Assembly: GCA_002711995.1 (NCBI GenBank)
Contig: PASN01000009.1
Location: 181,019 to 245,018, forward strand
Length of the DNA stretch: 64,000 bases
Reading direction: 5' to 3'
From: Halobacteriovoraceae bacterium
GTDB lineage: Bacteria; Bdellovibrionota; Bacteriovoracia; Bacteriovoracales; Bacteriovoracaceae
Shown here: one piece after another, positions 53,530-61,841 of the stretch
Position numbering within the stretch: the stretch's first letter is position 1
Layout of the letters: every line of letters starts with the position of its first letter
The notes under the pieces: model-generated
The model's input: only the letters and a program-made list of their open reading frames with translations
Told to the model about the DNA's origin: nothing
Databases searched by the model: none
Position numbers and translations under genes: made by a program

Positions 53530-54457
53530 ACTCTGTTAAATAATCAAGAGAAGGACCCAAAGGCACTAGACCAAAAGGATTCAGAGTCCTATGGGAATAA
53601 TAGTAGTGGTGTTTTATGTGTTCGAAGTTTGTAGTGTGTCTAAATGCGTCAATAGAATAAAGGTTTTTAAGATACCTTTTCAAATTCGGATAGTCTTTAA
53701 TCATTTTTTGATTACATTTAAAATGGGTAAAGTAAACTGCATCAAACCTAATCAACGTAGTGAACAGACGAATATCAGCCTCTGTCAGCGTGTCCCCGAC
53801 TAAGTACTTTTTACCTTCAAGCCTTTGCTCTTGACGTTCAAGAGATTCGAAAAGGTTTTTAAAATTTTTCTCATAGGCCTTTTGATTTCTAGCAAAGCCT
53901 GTTTTATAAACGCCATTGTTGATGTTGTTATAAACGTCATCATTCACTTCATCTATCTCGGATCTAAGCTCCTCAGGATAATAATCTTCTTTATTTGTGG
54001 AAAACTCGTTTAAAGAGTTAAAGATCCTTATGATTTCAGATGACTCATTATTAACTATCGAGTTCGTTCCTTTATCCCAAATAACTGGAACAGTTACTCT
54101 CCCAGTAAACTTGGAGTCGGCCTTAACGTACAGATCCTTTAAAAATTCAAGGTCATTGATCTTGTCTCCAGTGGATTTAGGAAACTCAGTTTCAAAAGAC
54201 CAGCCTTGATCCATCATTTCGGGAGATACAACAGAGTAATCAATAAAACTTTCAAGGCCCTTCAACTCTCTCATGATTAACGTTCTGTGGGCCCAAGGAC
54301 AGGCATAAGAAACATAAAGGTGATATCGCTCTTTTTCAGCAGGATATTCATCTCCAAACCCGGAGTGATACTTTTGTTTTTGCCTGTGAAACTCACCGTC
54401 CTCAGTCTTAGGGTTAACCTCTTGAACTTTCCACTCGCCCTCTATTAACATTCCCAT
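53528..54457 (-). CDS. Glutathione S-transferase family, glutathionyl-hydroquinone-reductase-like
   Basis: The 309-residue protein matches the YqjG/ECM4 class. The redox site is in RYHLYVSYACPWAHRTLIMRELKGLE, the catalytic cysteine being in CPWAH. A GST-type helical C-terminal domain follows (TLTEADIRLFTTLIRFDAVYFTHFKCN, then YPNLKRYLKNLY). It would reduce glutathionyl hydroquinones with glutathione. ATG at 54457 follows AAAAGG; the third codon is also ATG. Confidence 0.93.
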   Translation of the reverse strand: MGMLIEGEWKVQEVNPKTEDGEFHRQKQKYHSGFGDEYPAEKERYHLYVSYACPWAHRTLIMRELKGLESFIDYSVVSPEMMDQGWSFETEFPKSTGDKINDLEFLKDLYVKADSKFTGRVTVPVIWDKGTNSIVNNESSEIIRIFNSLNEFSTNKEDYYPEELRSEIDEVNDDVYNNINNGVYKTGFARNQKAYEKNFKNLFESLERQEQRLEGKKYLVGDTLTEADIRLFTTLIRFDAVYFTHFKCNQKMIKDYPNLKRYLKNLYSIDAFRHTTNFEHIKHHYYYSHRTLNPFGLVPLGPSLDYLTE

Positions 54458-54470
54458 TCATAAACCTTTT

Positions 54471-55472
54471 CTATTCTGCAAAAACGTCCTCTCCCGGAGC
54501 GAATTCGCCGACACTTAAATTGTCATTAACCCCACGCACACCCAACACATTGTTGGCGTTCTCTATTGCGGCCTCACGCGCTTTTTCGTTGTGAGCAACA
54601 CCGTCCAATTGAATAATACCATTTTTTGCACTCACATCAATGTCATAAGAGAATACTCTTGTGTCGTAATAATTTGCCTTGTCCACGATTGAGGCAAGCT
54701 CCTCATCACTTATATTTGTTTCTCTTGGGCTCAATTTAAAAACCAAAGTTCTGTCAAAACTTGGGACAACAGTTAGGTCTGTAATTCTTGTTTCTTTAAT
54801 CCCCCGAACAGAATTGGCAGCCTCTTTTGCTTTTTGCGCTTCCATTTCACTGCCAACATTCCCTTTAAGAATTGCCACATCCTTTTTAACAGAGGGCTCT
54901 ATTAGTCTTTCATCAATCAATACAGTATTAGTTAGGGTGTATTCAATGTCTTTGGCCTTGTCTTCATTTGATCTATTTTTATTGGAAACAACTTCCACAC
55001 TATTTTGGACCGATTTGATTCCAGGAATCCTCTTTATAACATCCTCAGCAGCGTTTTTTTCCTGCTGAGAGTCGACTTCTCCTCGCAGCAAAACTCTGCC
55101 GAAGTCATCGCTTGATATTTTTAGCTCCTCAATCTCAGAGACCTCATCTTCATACAAGGCCTGAGCAATGCTTTTTGAAATCTCCTTAGATCCAACACTG
55201 AAGCCAACAACCTCGAGTTTATCGATGACACCCTTGGCCCCATTGATTGATTGACCGATTTCAATCAGTCGCTCTTTTTGCCATAAGTTTTCCACGTGAC
55301 CATCTAAAGTGACATAGCCATCCAAAAAGCTTGGCCGTACTTTGACTGATTCTAGATTTTGATTATTGGATATTTCTTTTTTGTAGATGCTTTCAATATC
55401 AAACTGCGCCCCAAACTCGGTGGCCCATGCCACACAAATCAAAGAGGCAAAAATTAAAGTTATTTTCGTCAT
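54471..55472 (-). CDS. Exported protein with four BON domains
   Basis: The 333-residue precursor has a signal peptide to about residue 18 and four consecutive BON domains (about 24-93, 96-163, 167-238 and 251-322). Each has the alpha-beta-alpha-beta-beta pattern with a glycine turn as in VTLDGHV and VLLRGEV. OsmY-type BON proteins bind membranes or other surfaces in the periplasm under stress. It shares an operon with the 98-residue coiled-coil protein upstream. Confidence 0.9.
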   Translation of the reverse strand: MTKITLIFASLICVAWATEFGAQFDIESIYKKEISNNQNLESVKVRPSFLDGYVTLDGHVENLWQKERLIEIGQSINGAKGVIDKLEVVGFSVGSKEISKSIAQALYEDEVSEIEELKISSDDFGRVLLRGEVDSQQEKNAAEDVIKRIPGIKSVQNSVEVVSNKNRSNEDKAKDIEYTLTNTVLIDERLIEPSVKKDVAILKGNVGSEMEAQKAKEAANSVRGIKETRITDLTVVPSFDRTLVFKLSPRETNISDEELASIVDKANYYDTRVFSYDIDVSAKNGIIQLDGVAHNEKAREAAIENANNVLGVRGVNDNLSVGEFAPGEDVFAE

Positions 55473-55512
55473 AGCTCTCTCCTTTGAGCTTGGGGCGCGA
55501 TATTTGTGCTGC

Positions 55513-55809
55513 TTATTGAAGAATCTTCTTAATTGAATTAAAAGTTTCCTTCAAATCTTCAGTGGCCATTTCCATACCACCTTTTGCCTCTTCAACAGCA
55601 AGGTCTTTTTTAAGTCCGTACTCCTGAATTTTCCCTTTCGCAGCGGCGACTTTGCTTTCGGCCTGTCTAATTAAGTCTTTCGCTTTTCCCTCCACTCCAG
55701 TTGACTGTTTGTTTACCGTCTCGTTTAGCTTGGCAGAAATTTCTCTCAAGTCCTTTGCCATAAGATCAATTCTGTTTTCAACTGAACGTAAGTATTCTTC
55801 TGTTTGCAT
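55513..55809 (-). CDS. Small coiled-coil protein upstream of the BON protein
   Basis: The 98-residue protein is nearly all heptad helix with Lys, Glu and Ala (LRSVENRIDLMAKDLREI ... VAAAKGKIQEYGLKKDLAVEEAKGG). No signal peptide. ATG follows AGGAGG. A stress-related helical protein co-transcribed with the BON gene is the best guess. Confidence 0.8.
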   Translation of the reverse strand: MQTEEYLRSVENRIDLMAKDLREISAKLNETVNKQSTGVEGKAKDLIRQAESKVAAAKGKIQEYGLKKDLAVEEAKGGMEMATEDLKETFNSIKKILQ

Positions 55810-55979
55810 CGATCCTCCTTTCTTCCTATTATGAGGCCTTGAAGTATTAGGGTAAAATAGACATATCCTATACGGCCTTAAGGTATAGCATTCAAAACTT
55901 CCTCCAGTTTTTTTACTTTAAGTTCAAATTTCAAATCACATTTGATATATAGCGGGGAAAAGAGAACGGAGGAAAACAA

Positions 55980-56384
55980 ATGAAGTCAGTAGTTTTTTTA
56001 GCAGTATTATTATCGTCTTTTTGCACCTTTGCAGAAGATTTCACACCGTATTATGAGGATTACGCACTTAACAAGGAAGCGCCATACCACGCCTACAATA
56101 CACGTGTTCCTCACAGAATGGGGCCTAGAACAAAATGGAGAAGGGCCGTTAGATTTTCATTAGACGGATCTCGCGCAATTTGCTCAGGTGACACCTTTAG
56201 AGAAAGATTTCCACTGTTCGTAGTTTCAGTAAAGAGCTGTAGTCGTGATGAGTTGAAAGTGAGTGTGAAATACAAAAAAACAGTTGATTGCGATCCAGTT
56301 GATGAGACAGGAAGAACTTTCACTGTAAAGATGCCAATAGGTTGTTTTTTTAACGCAGATTTTGGAACTGTAGTCCTAGAATAG
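55980..56384 (+). CDS. Small secreted protein, unknown function
   Basis: The 134-residue precursor has a signal peptide (MKSVVFLAVLLSSFCTFA). The mature protein is basic, with four cysteines in AICSGD, VKSCSRDE, VDCDP and IGCFFN, suggesting two disulfides. The ribosome site is GGAGG. A short hairpin (56399-56416) without a T run follows. Confidence 0.78.
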   Translation: MKSVVFLAVLLSSFCTFAEDFTPYYEDYALNKEAPYHAYNTRVPHRMGPRTKWRRAVRFSLDGSRAICSGDTFRERFPLFVVSVKSCSRDELKVSVKYKKTVDCDPVDETGRTFTVKMPIGCFFNADFGTVVLE

Positions 56385-56511
56385 TACTTCAATATTTTGG
56401 GGCATTTAGGTGCCCCAACTTTCATTTCCCTGTAAATCCTTCACAGTCCATATGCCGCACAGCCCCATTTATAGTATATAAGAATTACTTTTAAAAAAAA
56501 TGGAGCCTACG

Positions 56512-56862
56512 ATGAGAAAATTAATCCTTGGAATTACCGCATCTCTTATAAGCTTAACAGCTTCTGCCAATGTTGTAGACGTCACAAAATGCGTATCTAC
56601 AATGAATTCAACTAGATCTGAGTTGAATATCGTCATTCCACTTACTCCTTTCAAGTTGAATGGAACATATACTTCAAGCTCAAGCAGCAGCTACGGCGAA
56701 AGCTTCTCTACTAGCGTTGAAGTAAAAGACGGAAATATTACGAAAATTATGATCGGCTACTCTGATGGAGAAGGCGGACAAAATAAGCAAATCGATCTAA
56801 ACGACAAGGTTGGAGAGCTAAGGTTTTATGACGGACTTGGAATTCGTTGCGAAGTTCACTAG
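56512..56862 (+). CDS. Small secreted beta-rich protein, unknown function
   Basis: The 116-residue precursor has a signal peptide ending in TASA (about residue 19). The mature protein is serine-rich with two cysteines (TKCVS, IRCEV near the end), consistent with one disulfide joining the ends of a beta sandwich. ATG at 56512 sits seven bases after GGAG; the ATG at 56500 overlaps that site. Separate from its upstream neighbour. Confidence 0.72.
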   Translation: MRKLILGITASLISLTASANVVDVTKCVSTMNSTRSELNIVIPLTPFKLNGTYTSSSSSSYGESFSTSVEVKDGNITKIMIGYSDGEGGQNKQIDLNDKVGELRFYDGLGIRCEVH

Positions 56863-56866
56863 GCCT

Positions 56867-57292
56867 TTAAACTTTTTTGGGCAAAATCATAAGGCCTAAT
56901 TGGCTGTCGGAAGTCAGCTCGCCTTTGGAGTTGTAAGTTTTAATGTTCCAAAGCTGGGTTGTCTTCCCCATGTGAATAGGTTTTGCCTCCCCCCTAACCC
57001 TTCCATTGCGAACAGCTTTGACATGGTTGGTGTTAATGTTCAGTCCCACAGCGTGAAACTTCTCAGGGTCTAGAGTTAAATTTGCGCCAAGACTGCCAAG
57101 ACTTTCAGCAAGCACACAGTTTGCACCCCCATGAAGAATGCCAAAGGGCTGATGAGTCCTGTGATCAACTGGCATTGTTCCAATGAGTGTATCCCCGTCA
57201 ATCTCCTCAATCTTTATATCTAGATGCTCCAACATTGTTTTTTTGCACATGTTGTTCATTTGCTCTATTGAATATTCCTTATACCAAATCAT
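56867..57292 (-). CDS. PaaI/MenI-like hotdog thioesterase
   Basis: The 141-residue hotdog protein resembles the DHNA-CoA/aryl-CoA thioesterases: VDHRTHQPFGILHGGANCVLAESLGSLGA, with the catalytic glutamate in the central helix following HGG. It probably hydrolyses small acyl-CoA or aryl-CoA esters. It begins on the stop of trmO (TAATG), so it is translated with it, though no functional link is apparent. Confidence 0.9.
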   Translation of the reverse strand: MIWYKEYSIEQMNNMCKKTMLEHLDIKIEEIDGDTLIGTMPVDHRTHQPFGILHGGANCVLAESLGSLGANLTLDPEKFHAVGLNINTNHVKAVRNGRVRGEAKPIHMGKTTQLWNIKTYNSKGELTSDSQLGLMILPKKV

Positions 57293-57951
57293 TACTTTCC
57301 TTTTTGTACAGTTTTAACAACTTCTATTGTTTCACCATATACTTTCCAATGAACATCCAGTCTTCTTAGGTGGTTTACATATATCCGGCCAGGATCATCG
57401 TGATAGGCTGGTCTTGGATCAAGCCTCAAAACCTCCTCAATAAGTTCCTTATAATCTTCTGGAACTTCACATGAAAATTCAACATGTTTTGTTTCTAGAG
57501 GCTCCTTAACGAACCAAGGTGCTGGGTACTCAGTCCATGGACTGTCAGCAATAGGATGGTATGGCTTAATATCCAGCACAGGTGTCCCTGTGACCATGTC
57601 GGCTCCCTCTAAGAACAGCTTTACCTTTGAATCTTGAGACTCAATCCTTATAAGTCGAACAAGCGACATCGCTATATTATTTGGCCTAAAAGGTGATCGG
57701 GCTGCGAAAACCCCCATTTTCTCGTTTCCACCTAGCTTTGGAGGTCGAATAAGCTCTTTTTCTTTTCCTTCGCACTGGTGAAACTCCCAAAGGATCCAGA
57801 TAAATTGCCCAATATCCAGCCCTCTGACCGAATCTAAAGAGAATTTTGGGGACAATTCAATATAACTTTCATCAGACAGCACCATCCCGCCTTGCTTGGG
57901 GACCCCAAACTTCGTCTGATAAGGAGTAAATATCCTTCCAACTTCAGTCAT
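57292..57951 (-). CDS. trmO: tRNA (t6A37) N6-methyltransferase TrmO
   Basis: The 219-residue protein is the TsaA/TrmO type that methylates N6 of t6A37 in some tRNAs. The family patterns are present: GRIFTPYQTKFGVPKQGG, VFAARSPFRPNNIAMSLVRL, and LDIKPYHPIAD. Its gene is followed by an overlapping thioesterase gene. With MtaB this window has two enzymes acting on t6A-modified tRNA. Confidence 0.92.
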   Translation of the reverse strand: MTEVGRIFTPYQTKFGVPKQGGMVLSDESYIELSPKFSLDSVRGLDIGQFIWILWEFHQCEGKEKELIRPPKLGGNEKMGVFAARSPFRPNNIAMSLVRLIRIESQDSKVKLFLEGADMVTGTPVLDIKPYHPIADSPWTEYPAPWFVKEPLETKHVEFSCEVPEDYKELIEEVLRLDPRPAYHDDPGRIYVNHLRRLDVHWKVYGETIEVVKTVQKGK

Positions 57952-58045
57952 CTTTAGCCTTATTCTTTAAGTAATTTTTTCAATGAACCATGACTTCCAT
58001 CAAATTACTAGTTAAAGAGTCTTTTGTTAACACCAAGGAGTTTTT

Positions 58046-58552
58046 ATGACTAAATTTCTGTTTCTTTTTATGGCCTTTATATCAACGGCATCTTTTGCAA
58101 GAACTTGCTACGTAGACCTAGTGGATGAATACTCAAACTATAGATATGACACTTTTACAGAGTACTACGGTGGATGTAGAGACGCCCTAAGAAGCTGTAA
58201 CCGCGCAAAGCGCGACAGAGGTCTTTTCAGCGCTGATTGCCGCATAAGAAGAGGATCCACTCCAGGGCATGGAAGAGGTGGAAGTTACAACAGATTCACG
58301 CATCTGCTAAGTATGACAGATCTTCAAATTTCAAGGCTGGCACAAAACGGCGGAGGAGGCTCTTGTACTGTTGAAAGATCTTGGTTTAGCACTTGCAACT
58401 ATTATGTAAAAGTAAATAGAAGAGGTTTTCCACATCCAACGGGTTGTGCGAGCAGTAGAGTTGTCAACCATAGAAAATGCAACTACTACGACGACGAAAG
58501 AAACGCTGGATGCTTTGTTAGACAGGCAATTGTTCAAGGAAAATGTAGATAA
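58046..58552 (+). CDS. Cysteine-rich secreted protein, unknown function
   Basis: The 168-residue precursor has a signal peptide (MTKFLFLFMAFISTASFA). The mature protein is strongly basic and holds about ten cysteines, e.g. TCYVDL, GGCRDALRSCNRA, SCTVERSWFSTCNYY and GCFVRQ, so several disulfides are likely. It is a compact exported protein of unknown role, the kind the DsbA-like lipoprotein could fold. A strong terminator follows. Confidence 0.8.
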   Translation: MTKFLFLFMAFISTASFARTCYVDLVDEYSNYRYDTFTEYYGGCRDALRSCNRAKRDRGLFSADCRIRRGSTPGHGRGGSYNRFTHLLSMTDLQISRLAQNGGGGSCTVERSWFSTCNYYVKVNRRGFPHPTGCASSRVVNHRKCNYYDDERNAGCFVRQAIVQGKCR

Positions 58553-58568
58553 GATTAAAAAATAAATT

Positions 58569-58595
58569 GGCCGGAGAACCTCCGGCCTTTTTATT
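58569..58595 (+). terminator. Rho-independent terminator
   Basis: GGCCGGAG (58569-58576) and CTCCGGCC (58580-58587) form an eight-pair stem with a three-base loop followed by TTTTTATT. It ends the cysteine-rich secreted protein gene; the minus-strand flavoprotein gene ends at 58594, just past it. Confidence 0.92.
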
Positions 58596-59997
58596 ATAAA
58601 GGATAAATTTCTATTTCCGGAGCTTCCTCTTCCACCTTCTCTCTAAGGTCTCTCAAAGCGGTTCTTAACCCCTCTTCAATAACCGGATGGTAAAAAGGCA
58701 TAGATAAAGCTTCATTTACAGTCATCTCATTTCCAATGGCCCATGCCATCAAGTGAGCGATGTGTTCTATATCAGGGCCAAACATTTCAGCACCTAAGAG
58801 CTTGCCAGACTTAGTGTCACCGTAAACTTTTAAAAGACCAATCTCTTTAAGTTTAACAATGCTTCTTCCCTGACCTTCAAAAGACACCCGTCCTATTTGA
58901 TAGTCTGCTCCCTCTTCGTCTAGCACAGCACTTGTTTTTCCAGCGTAGCCGATATTTGGATCACTAAAAGTTATGGCAAGAGGCACTCTGCTTTTAAATG
59001 GTGTAATTTTATCTCTAACTGCGTTGTATCCGCAAACTTTGCCTTCATCGCTTGCCTCGTGAAGAATTGGTTTATCGCCGTTTACATCGCCAGCGAAGAA
59101 AATGTGGGGATGCTCTTTAAGTTGGAAAGTATTTTTATCATAGATAGGAAGTCTTTTAGCACTCACCTCTTTGCAGATATTTAAAAGCCCACATTTTTCA
59201 ACATTCGGACTTCTACCTGCGCTCATAAAGACTTTGCCAACTTCATAGCGGTGTCCGTCAAATGTGTCGATAATAAGAGTATTGTCTCTTTTAGCGAGCT
59301 CTTTTACACCGGTGAAGTTTATATTCAGCTCTTCGCACATCTTGTCGCAAATATATTGATTCATCTCCTCATCAGTCACTGCGGAAATACATTGTCTTCT
59401 GTTGATTCCAACAATATCGATGCCGAGCCTGGACAATGCCTGGCCAAGCTCTATCCCAATCACCCCAAGACCTACCACTGCCATCTTTTCAGGAAGATCT
59501 TCTTGTTCAAAAATGTCATCGCTTGTAAGGATAAATTCAGAAAACTCCTGAAAGTTTGGAGGAATCACAGGAGTGGACCCAGTGGCCACAATTGCCTTCT
59601 TAAATTTGACCTTTTCACCCTCCACATCCAAAGTGTTTGCATCAATAAATGTGGCGAACTTTCTTTCCAAATGGGTTTCCATCCAGCTTTCCATGCCACC
59701 CATTACGGCCCTTACAAATCTGTCTCTTAGAGAACGAACATGTTTCAAGGTCTCTGGCATATTAACAGAAAGAGAGTCTGCTCCATTGATTCCTTCTTGA
59801 GCAAACGCTTTTCTTCTGTGAAAGTCGTTCGCTGCCTGAATTAGAACCTTTGAAGGCATACATCCAACTCGAGCACAGGTAGTCCCTAGCTTGCCAGCAT
59901 CGAACACTCTATAGTTGTCCGTTTTTTTAGCGACTTCTCTTCTAGCGGACATTCCAGCCGACCCGGCCCCAAGAATTACTACATCATATTCTCTCAT
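58594..59997 (-). CDS. Pyridine nucleotide-disulfide oxidoreductase, dihydrolipoyl-dehydrogenase-like
   Basis: The 467-residue FAD enzyme has an ADP-binding start (VVILGAGSAGMSA), a redox disulfide in TTCARVGCMPSK, the NAD-binding VVGLGVIGIELGQALSRLG, an FAD segment (HIFFAGDVNGD) and the C-terminal HPVIEEGLRTAL with the His-Glu pair. It is the class of lipoamide dehydrogenase, but no 2-oxoacid complex genes are near. Its ATG overlaps the phhB stop (ATGA), so it belongs to the phenylalanine hydroxylase operon, where a reductase for the pterin is required. That role is a hypothesis. Confidence 0.88.
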   Translation of the reverse strand: MREYDVVILGAGSAGMSARREVAKKTDNYRVFDAGKLGTTCARVGCMPSKVLIQAANDFHRRKAFAQEGINGADSLSVNMPETLKHVRSLRDRFVRAVMGGMESWMETHLERKFATFIDANTLDVEGEKVKFKKAIVATGSTPVIPPNFQEFSEFILTSDDIFEQEDLPEKMAVVGLGVIGIELGQALSRLGIDIVGINRRQCISAVTDEEMNQYICDKMCEELNINFTGVKELAKRDNTLIIDTFDGHRYEVGKVFMSAGRSPNVEKCGLLNICKEVSAKRLPIYDKNTFQLKEHPHIFFAGDVNGDKPILHEASDEGKVCGYNAVRDKITPFKSRVPLAITFSDPNIGYAGKTSAVLDEEGADYQIGRVSFEGQGRSIVKLKEIGLLKVYGDTKSGKLLGAEMFGPDIEHIAHLMAWAIGNEMTVNEALSMPFYHPVIEEGLRTALRDLREKVEEEAPEIEIYPL

Positions 59998-60254
59998 AGC
60001 TCATCAATCGCTTTTGCAAGATCAATATCTTTATCTGTTAGAGTATTGCCCGCATCGTGAGTGGTGATGTTAATTACACACTTGTTAAATGACACTTCCA
60101 TATCAGGGTGGTGCATAAGCTTATTTGCCTGCCAAGCAACGGCGTTAACAAATGACATAGTTTTTAAAAAGCCTTTAAATTGAAAAACTTTTCTAAGCTT
60201 TTGTCCTTCTACTATTTCCCATCCTTCTAATTCTGACTTTGCTCTCTCTAACAT
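59994..60254 (-). CDS. phhB: Pterin-4a-carbinolamine dehydratase
   Basis: The 86-residue protein dehydrates the 4a-hydroxytetrahydropterin formed by phenylalanine hydroxylase. The active-site pattern is KLMHHPDMEVSFNKCVINITTHDAGNTLTDKDIDLA, with the histidines and final aspartate in place. It overlaps both neighbours, phhA upstream by seven bases and the flavoprotein gene downstream by four. Its stop is TGA. Confidence 0.95.
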   Translation of the reverse strand: MLERAKSELEGWEIVEGQKLRKVFQFKGFLKTMSFVNAVAWQANKLMHHPDMEVSFNKCVINITTHDAGNTLTDKDIDLAKAIDEL

Positions 60255-61069
60255 GGCATTGCTCCATCTGTTTCCTGGTTTTTTACATTTTTCTTTTTAG
60301 GCGGAAACCTTGGTTCAAAGTCTCCAAGCTTTTTAGCTTCTTCCAACTTGCCCAGCACATCTTGGTCCAAGATTGTGAATAGGTCTTGAAAATCTTCCAA
60401 CACAAAATAGTGAGGCTGCATGATATCTATTCTATAAGGAGTTCTTAAAGCGTTAAGAACATCAAAAGGCTCTTTTGTGGATTCTTCTGTCAGACAATAC
60501 TCTGTTTCACCTGGAGAGGATAAAATCCCTCCTCCATAGGCCCTAAGTCCCTCATTAGTTTTTGTTAGTCCAAACTCGATCGTGAACCAAAACAGTCTAA
60601 AGAGTTTTCTTCTATCTTTTGGTTGAGCTTTAAGAGCAATCTTTCCAAACTCCTCCATAAAGTCTCCATAGGCCTTATTTGTAAGCAATGGAGTGTGGCC
60701 AAAGATTTCATGGAAGATATCAGGCTCCTGAAGATAATCCATATGCTCAGGTCTTCTTATGAATGTGGCAGCTGGAAATCTTTTGTTAGCAAGCAGCGTG
60801 AAAAACTCTTGAGGTTGAATAATCGCTGGCACTGGCTCAACACCCCATCCATTGCAAGCGTCTAGTTTTTTATTTAACTCGGGAAGCTGAGGTACCTCAT
60901 TGGTAAAGTCTAAATATTCTAGACCTTCCATAAATTGATCGCATGCTCTGCCTGGCAACAATTCTTTTTGTCTTGCAACCAAAGTGCTCCAGGTCTTGTT
61001 CTCTTCACTTTCCCAATTAACATACCCTAGTTCATCAGGATTTTTAGATTCATAAGCTTCAACTGCCAT
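60248..61069 (-). CDS. phhA: Phenylalanine-4-hydroxylase
   Basis: The 273-residue enzyme hydroxylates phenylalanine to tyrosine with tetrahydropterin and oxygen. The iron ligands are visible: two histidines in FHEIFGHTPLL and the glutamate in FWFTIEFGL. The segment RPEHMDYLQEPDIFHE is characteristic of the bacterial enzymes. No regulatory ACT domain, as usual in bacteria. First gene of a three-gene operon with phhB and a flavoprotein. Confidence 0.96.
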   Translation of the reverse strand: MAVEAYESKNPDELGYVNWESEENKTWSTLVARQKELLPGRACDQFMEGLEYLDFTNEVPQLPELNKKLDACNGWGVEPVPAIIQPQEFFTLLANKRFPAATFIRRPEHMDYLQEPDIFHEIFGHTPLLTNKAYGDFMEEFGKIALKAQPKDRRKLFRLFWFTIEFGLTKTNEGLRAYGGGILSSPGETEYCLTEESTKEPFDVLNALRTPYRIDIMQPHYFVLEDFQDLFTILDQDVLGKLEEAKKLGDFEPRFPPKKKNVKNQETDGAMPC

Positions 61070-61086
61070 TGGCGTGTCCTTTCTAT

Positions 61087-61114
61087 TTGTTAATTCAGCA
61101 AGTTAGTTTACAAT
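61087..61114 (+). promoter_or_regulatory. Possible coaE promoter, placing transcription start at the start codon
   Basis: TTGTTA (61087-61092) and TACAAT (61109-61114) are separated by 16 bases. Transcription would begin at about 61121, which is the coaE ATG, so the mRNA could be leaderless. No ribosome site is visible before the ATG. Confidence 0.45.
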
Positions 61115-61120
61115 TTAGTT

Positions 61121-61774
61121 ATGTCTTTCTTAAAACTTAATTCAAAATATTGCAAGCTCACCCCCGAGCAACGCCTATACAATCTGGATCGCCCGGTTAT
61201 TGGCCTGACAGGGGGCATTGCGACAGGAAAGTCCACTGCAAGCTCTATTCTAGCCTCACACGGCGCATGCATCATAGATGCTGACGCGCTGGTTAAAGAG
61301 ATTTACAAAAAAAACGAGACTAAAATCATGGTTTCTCAAATAGTTCCAGAAGCAATCTGTGACGATCAAATTGATTTTAAAAAGCTAAGAGAAGCCTTTT
61401 TTAATGATGGTAAAGTCAAATCTAAAATAGAAACTTTCATCTATTCAAGGCTTCCAAATCAGTTTCTTGAAACGGTGAACACACTTCCATCCAACGCTTT
61501 AATTATATATGACGTTCCCCTCTTATTTGAGAAAGGATTGGATAAACTGGTTGATCTTACAGTAGTTGTATACGCTCCAAAAGAAATACAAGTTCAAAGG
61601 CTTATCAAGCGAGATAGAGTCGATGAAAAGCTCGCAAAAAAAATAATCTCAAACCAGATGGATATCGATGAAAAGAGAGGATTGGCAGATTTTGTGATCA
61701 AAAACATAAGTGATATCAACGACTTGAATGTCAACATAGAAAAGTTTCTCAAGACCACAACGACCCAAGTATAA
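61121..61774 (+). CDS. coaE: Dephospho-CoA kinase
   Basis: The 217-residue kinase performs the last step of coenzyme A synthesis. The P-loop is GLTGGIATGKSTASSIL, followed by IIDADALVKEIY, and VPLLFEKGLDKLVDLTVVVYAPKEIQVQRLIKRD for the substrate side. It has about 25 residues before the P-loop strand, which is longer than usual; no internal in-frame start would shorten it. Divergent from phhA. Confidence 0.93.
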   Translation: MSFLKLNSKYCKLTPEQRLYNLDRPVIGLTGGIATGKSTASSILASHGACIIDADALVKEIYKKNETKIMVSQIVPEAICDDQIDFKKLREAFFNDGKVKSKIETFIYSRLPNQFLETVNTLPSNALIIYDVPLLFEKGLDKLVDLTVVVYAPKEIQVQRLIKRDRVDEKLAKKIISNQMDIDEKRGLADFVIKNISDINDLNVNIEKFLKTTTTQV

Positions 61775-61841
61775 ATTTTTCAATCAACTAGGTTAATGGT
61801 TTCTTAAGTTGTATGATGCGCCCCATCTAAGGGGGATCGAA

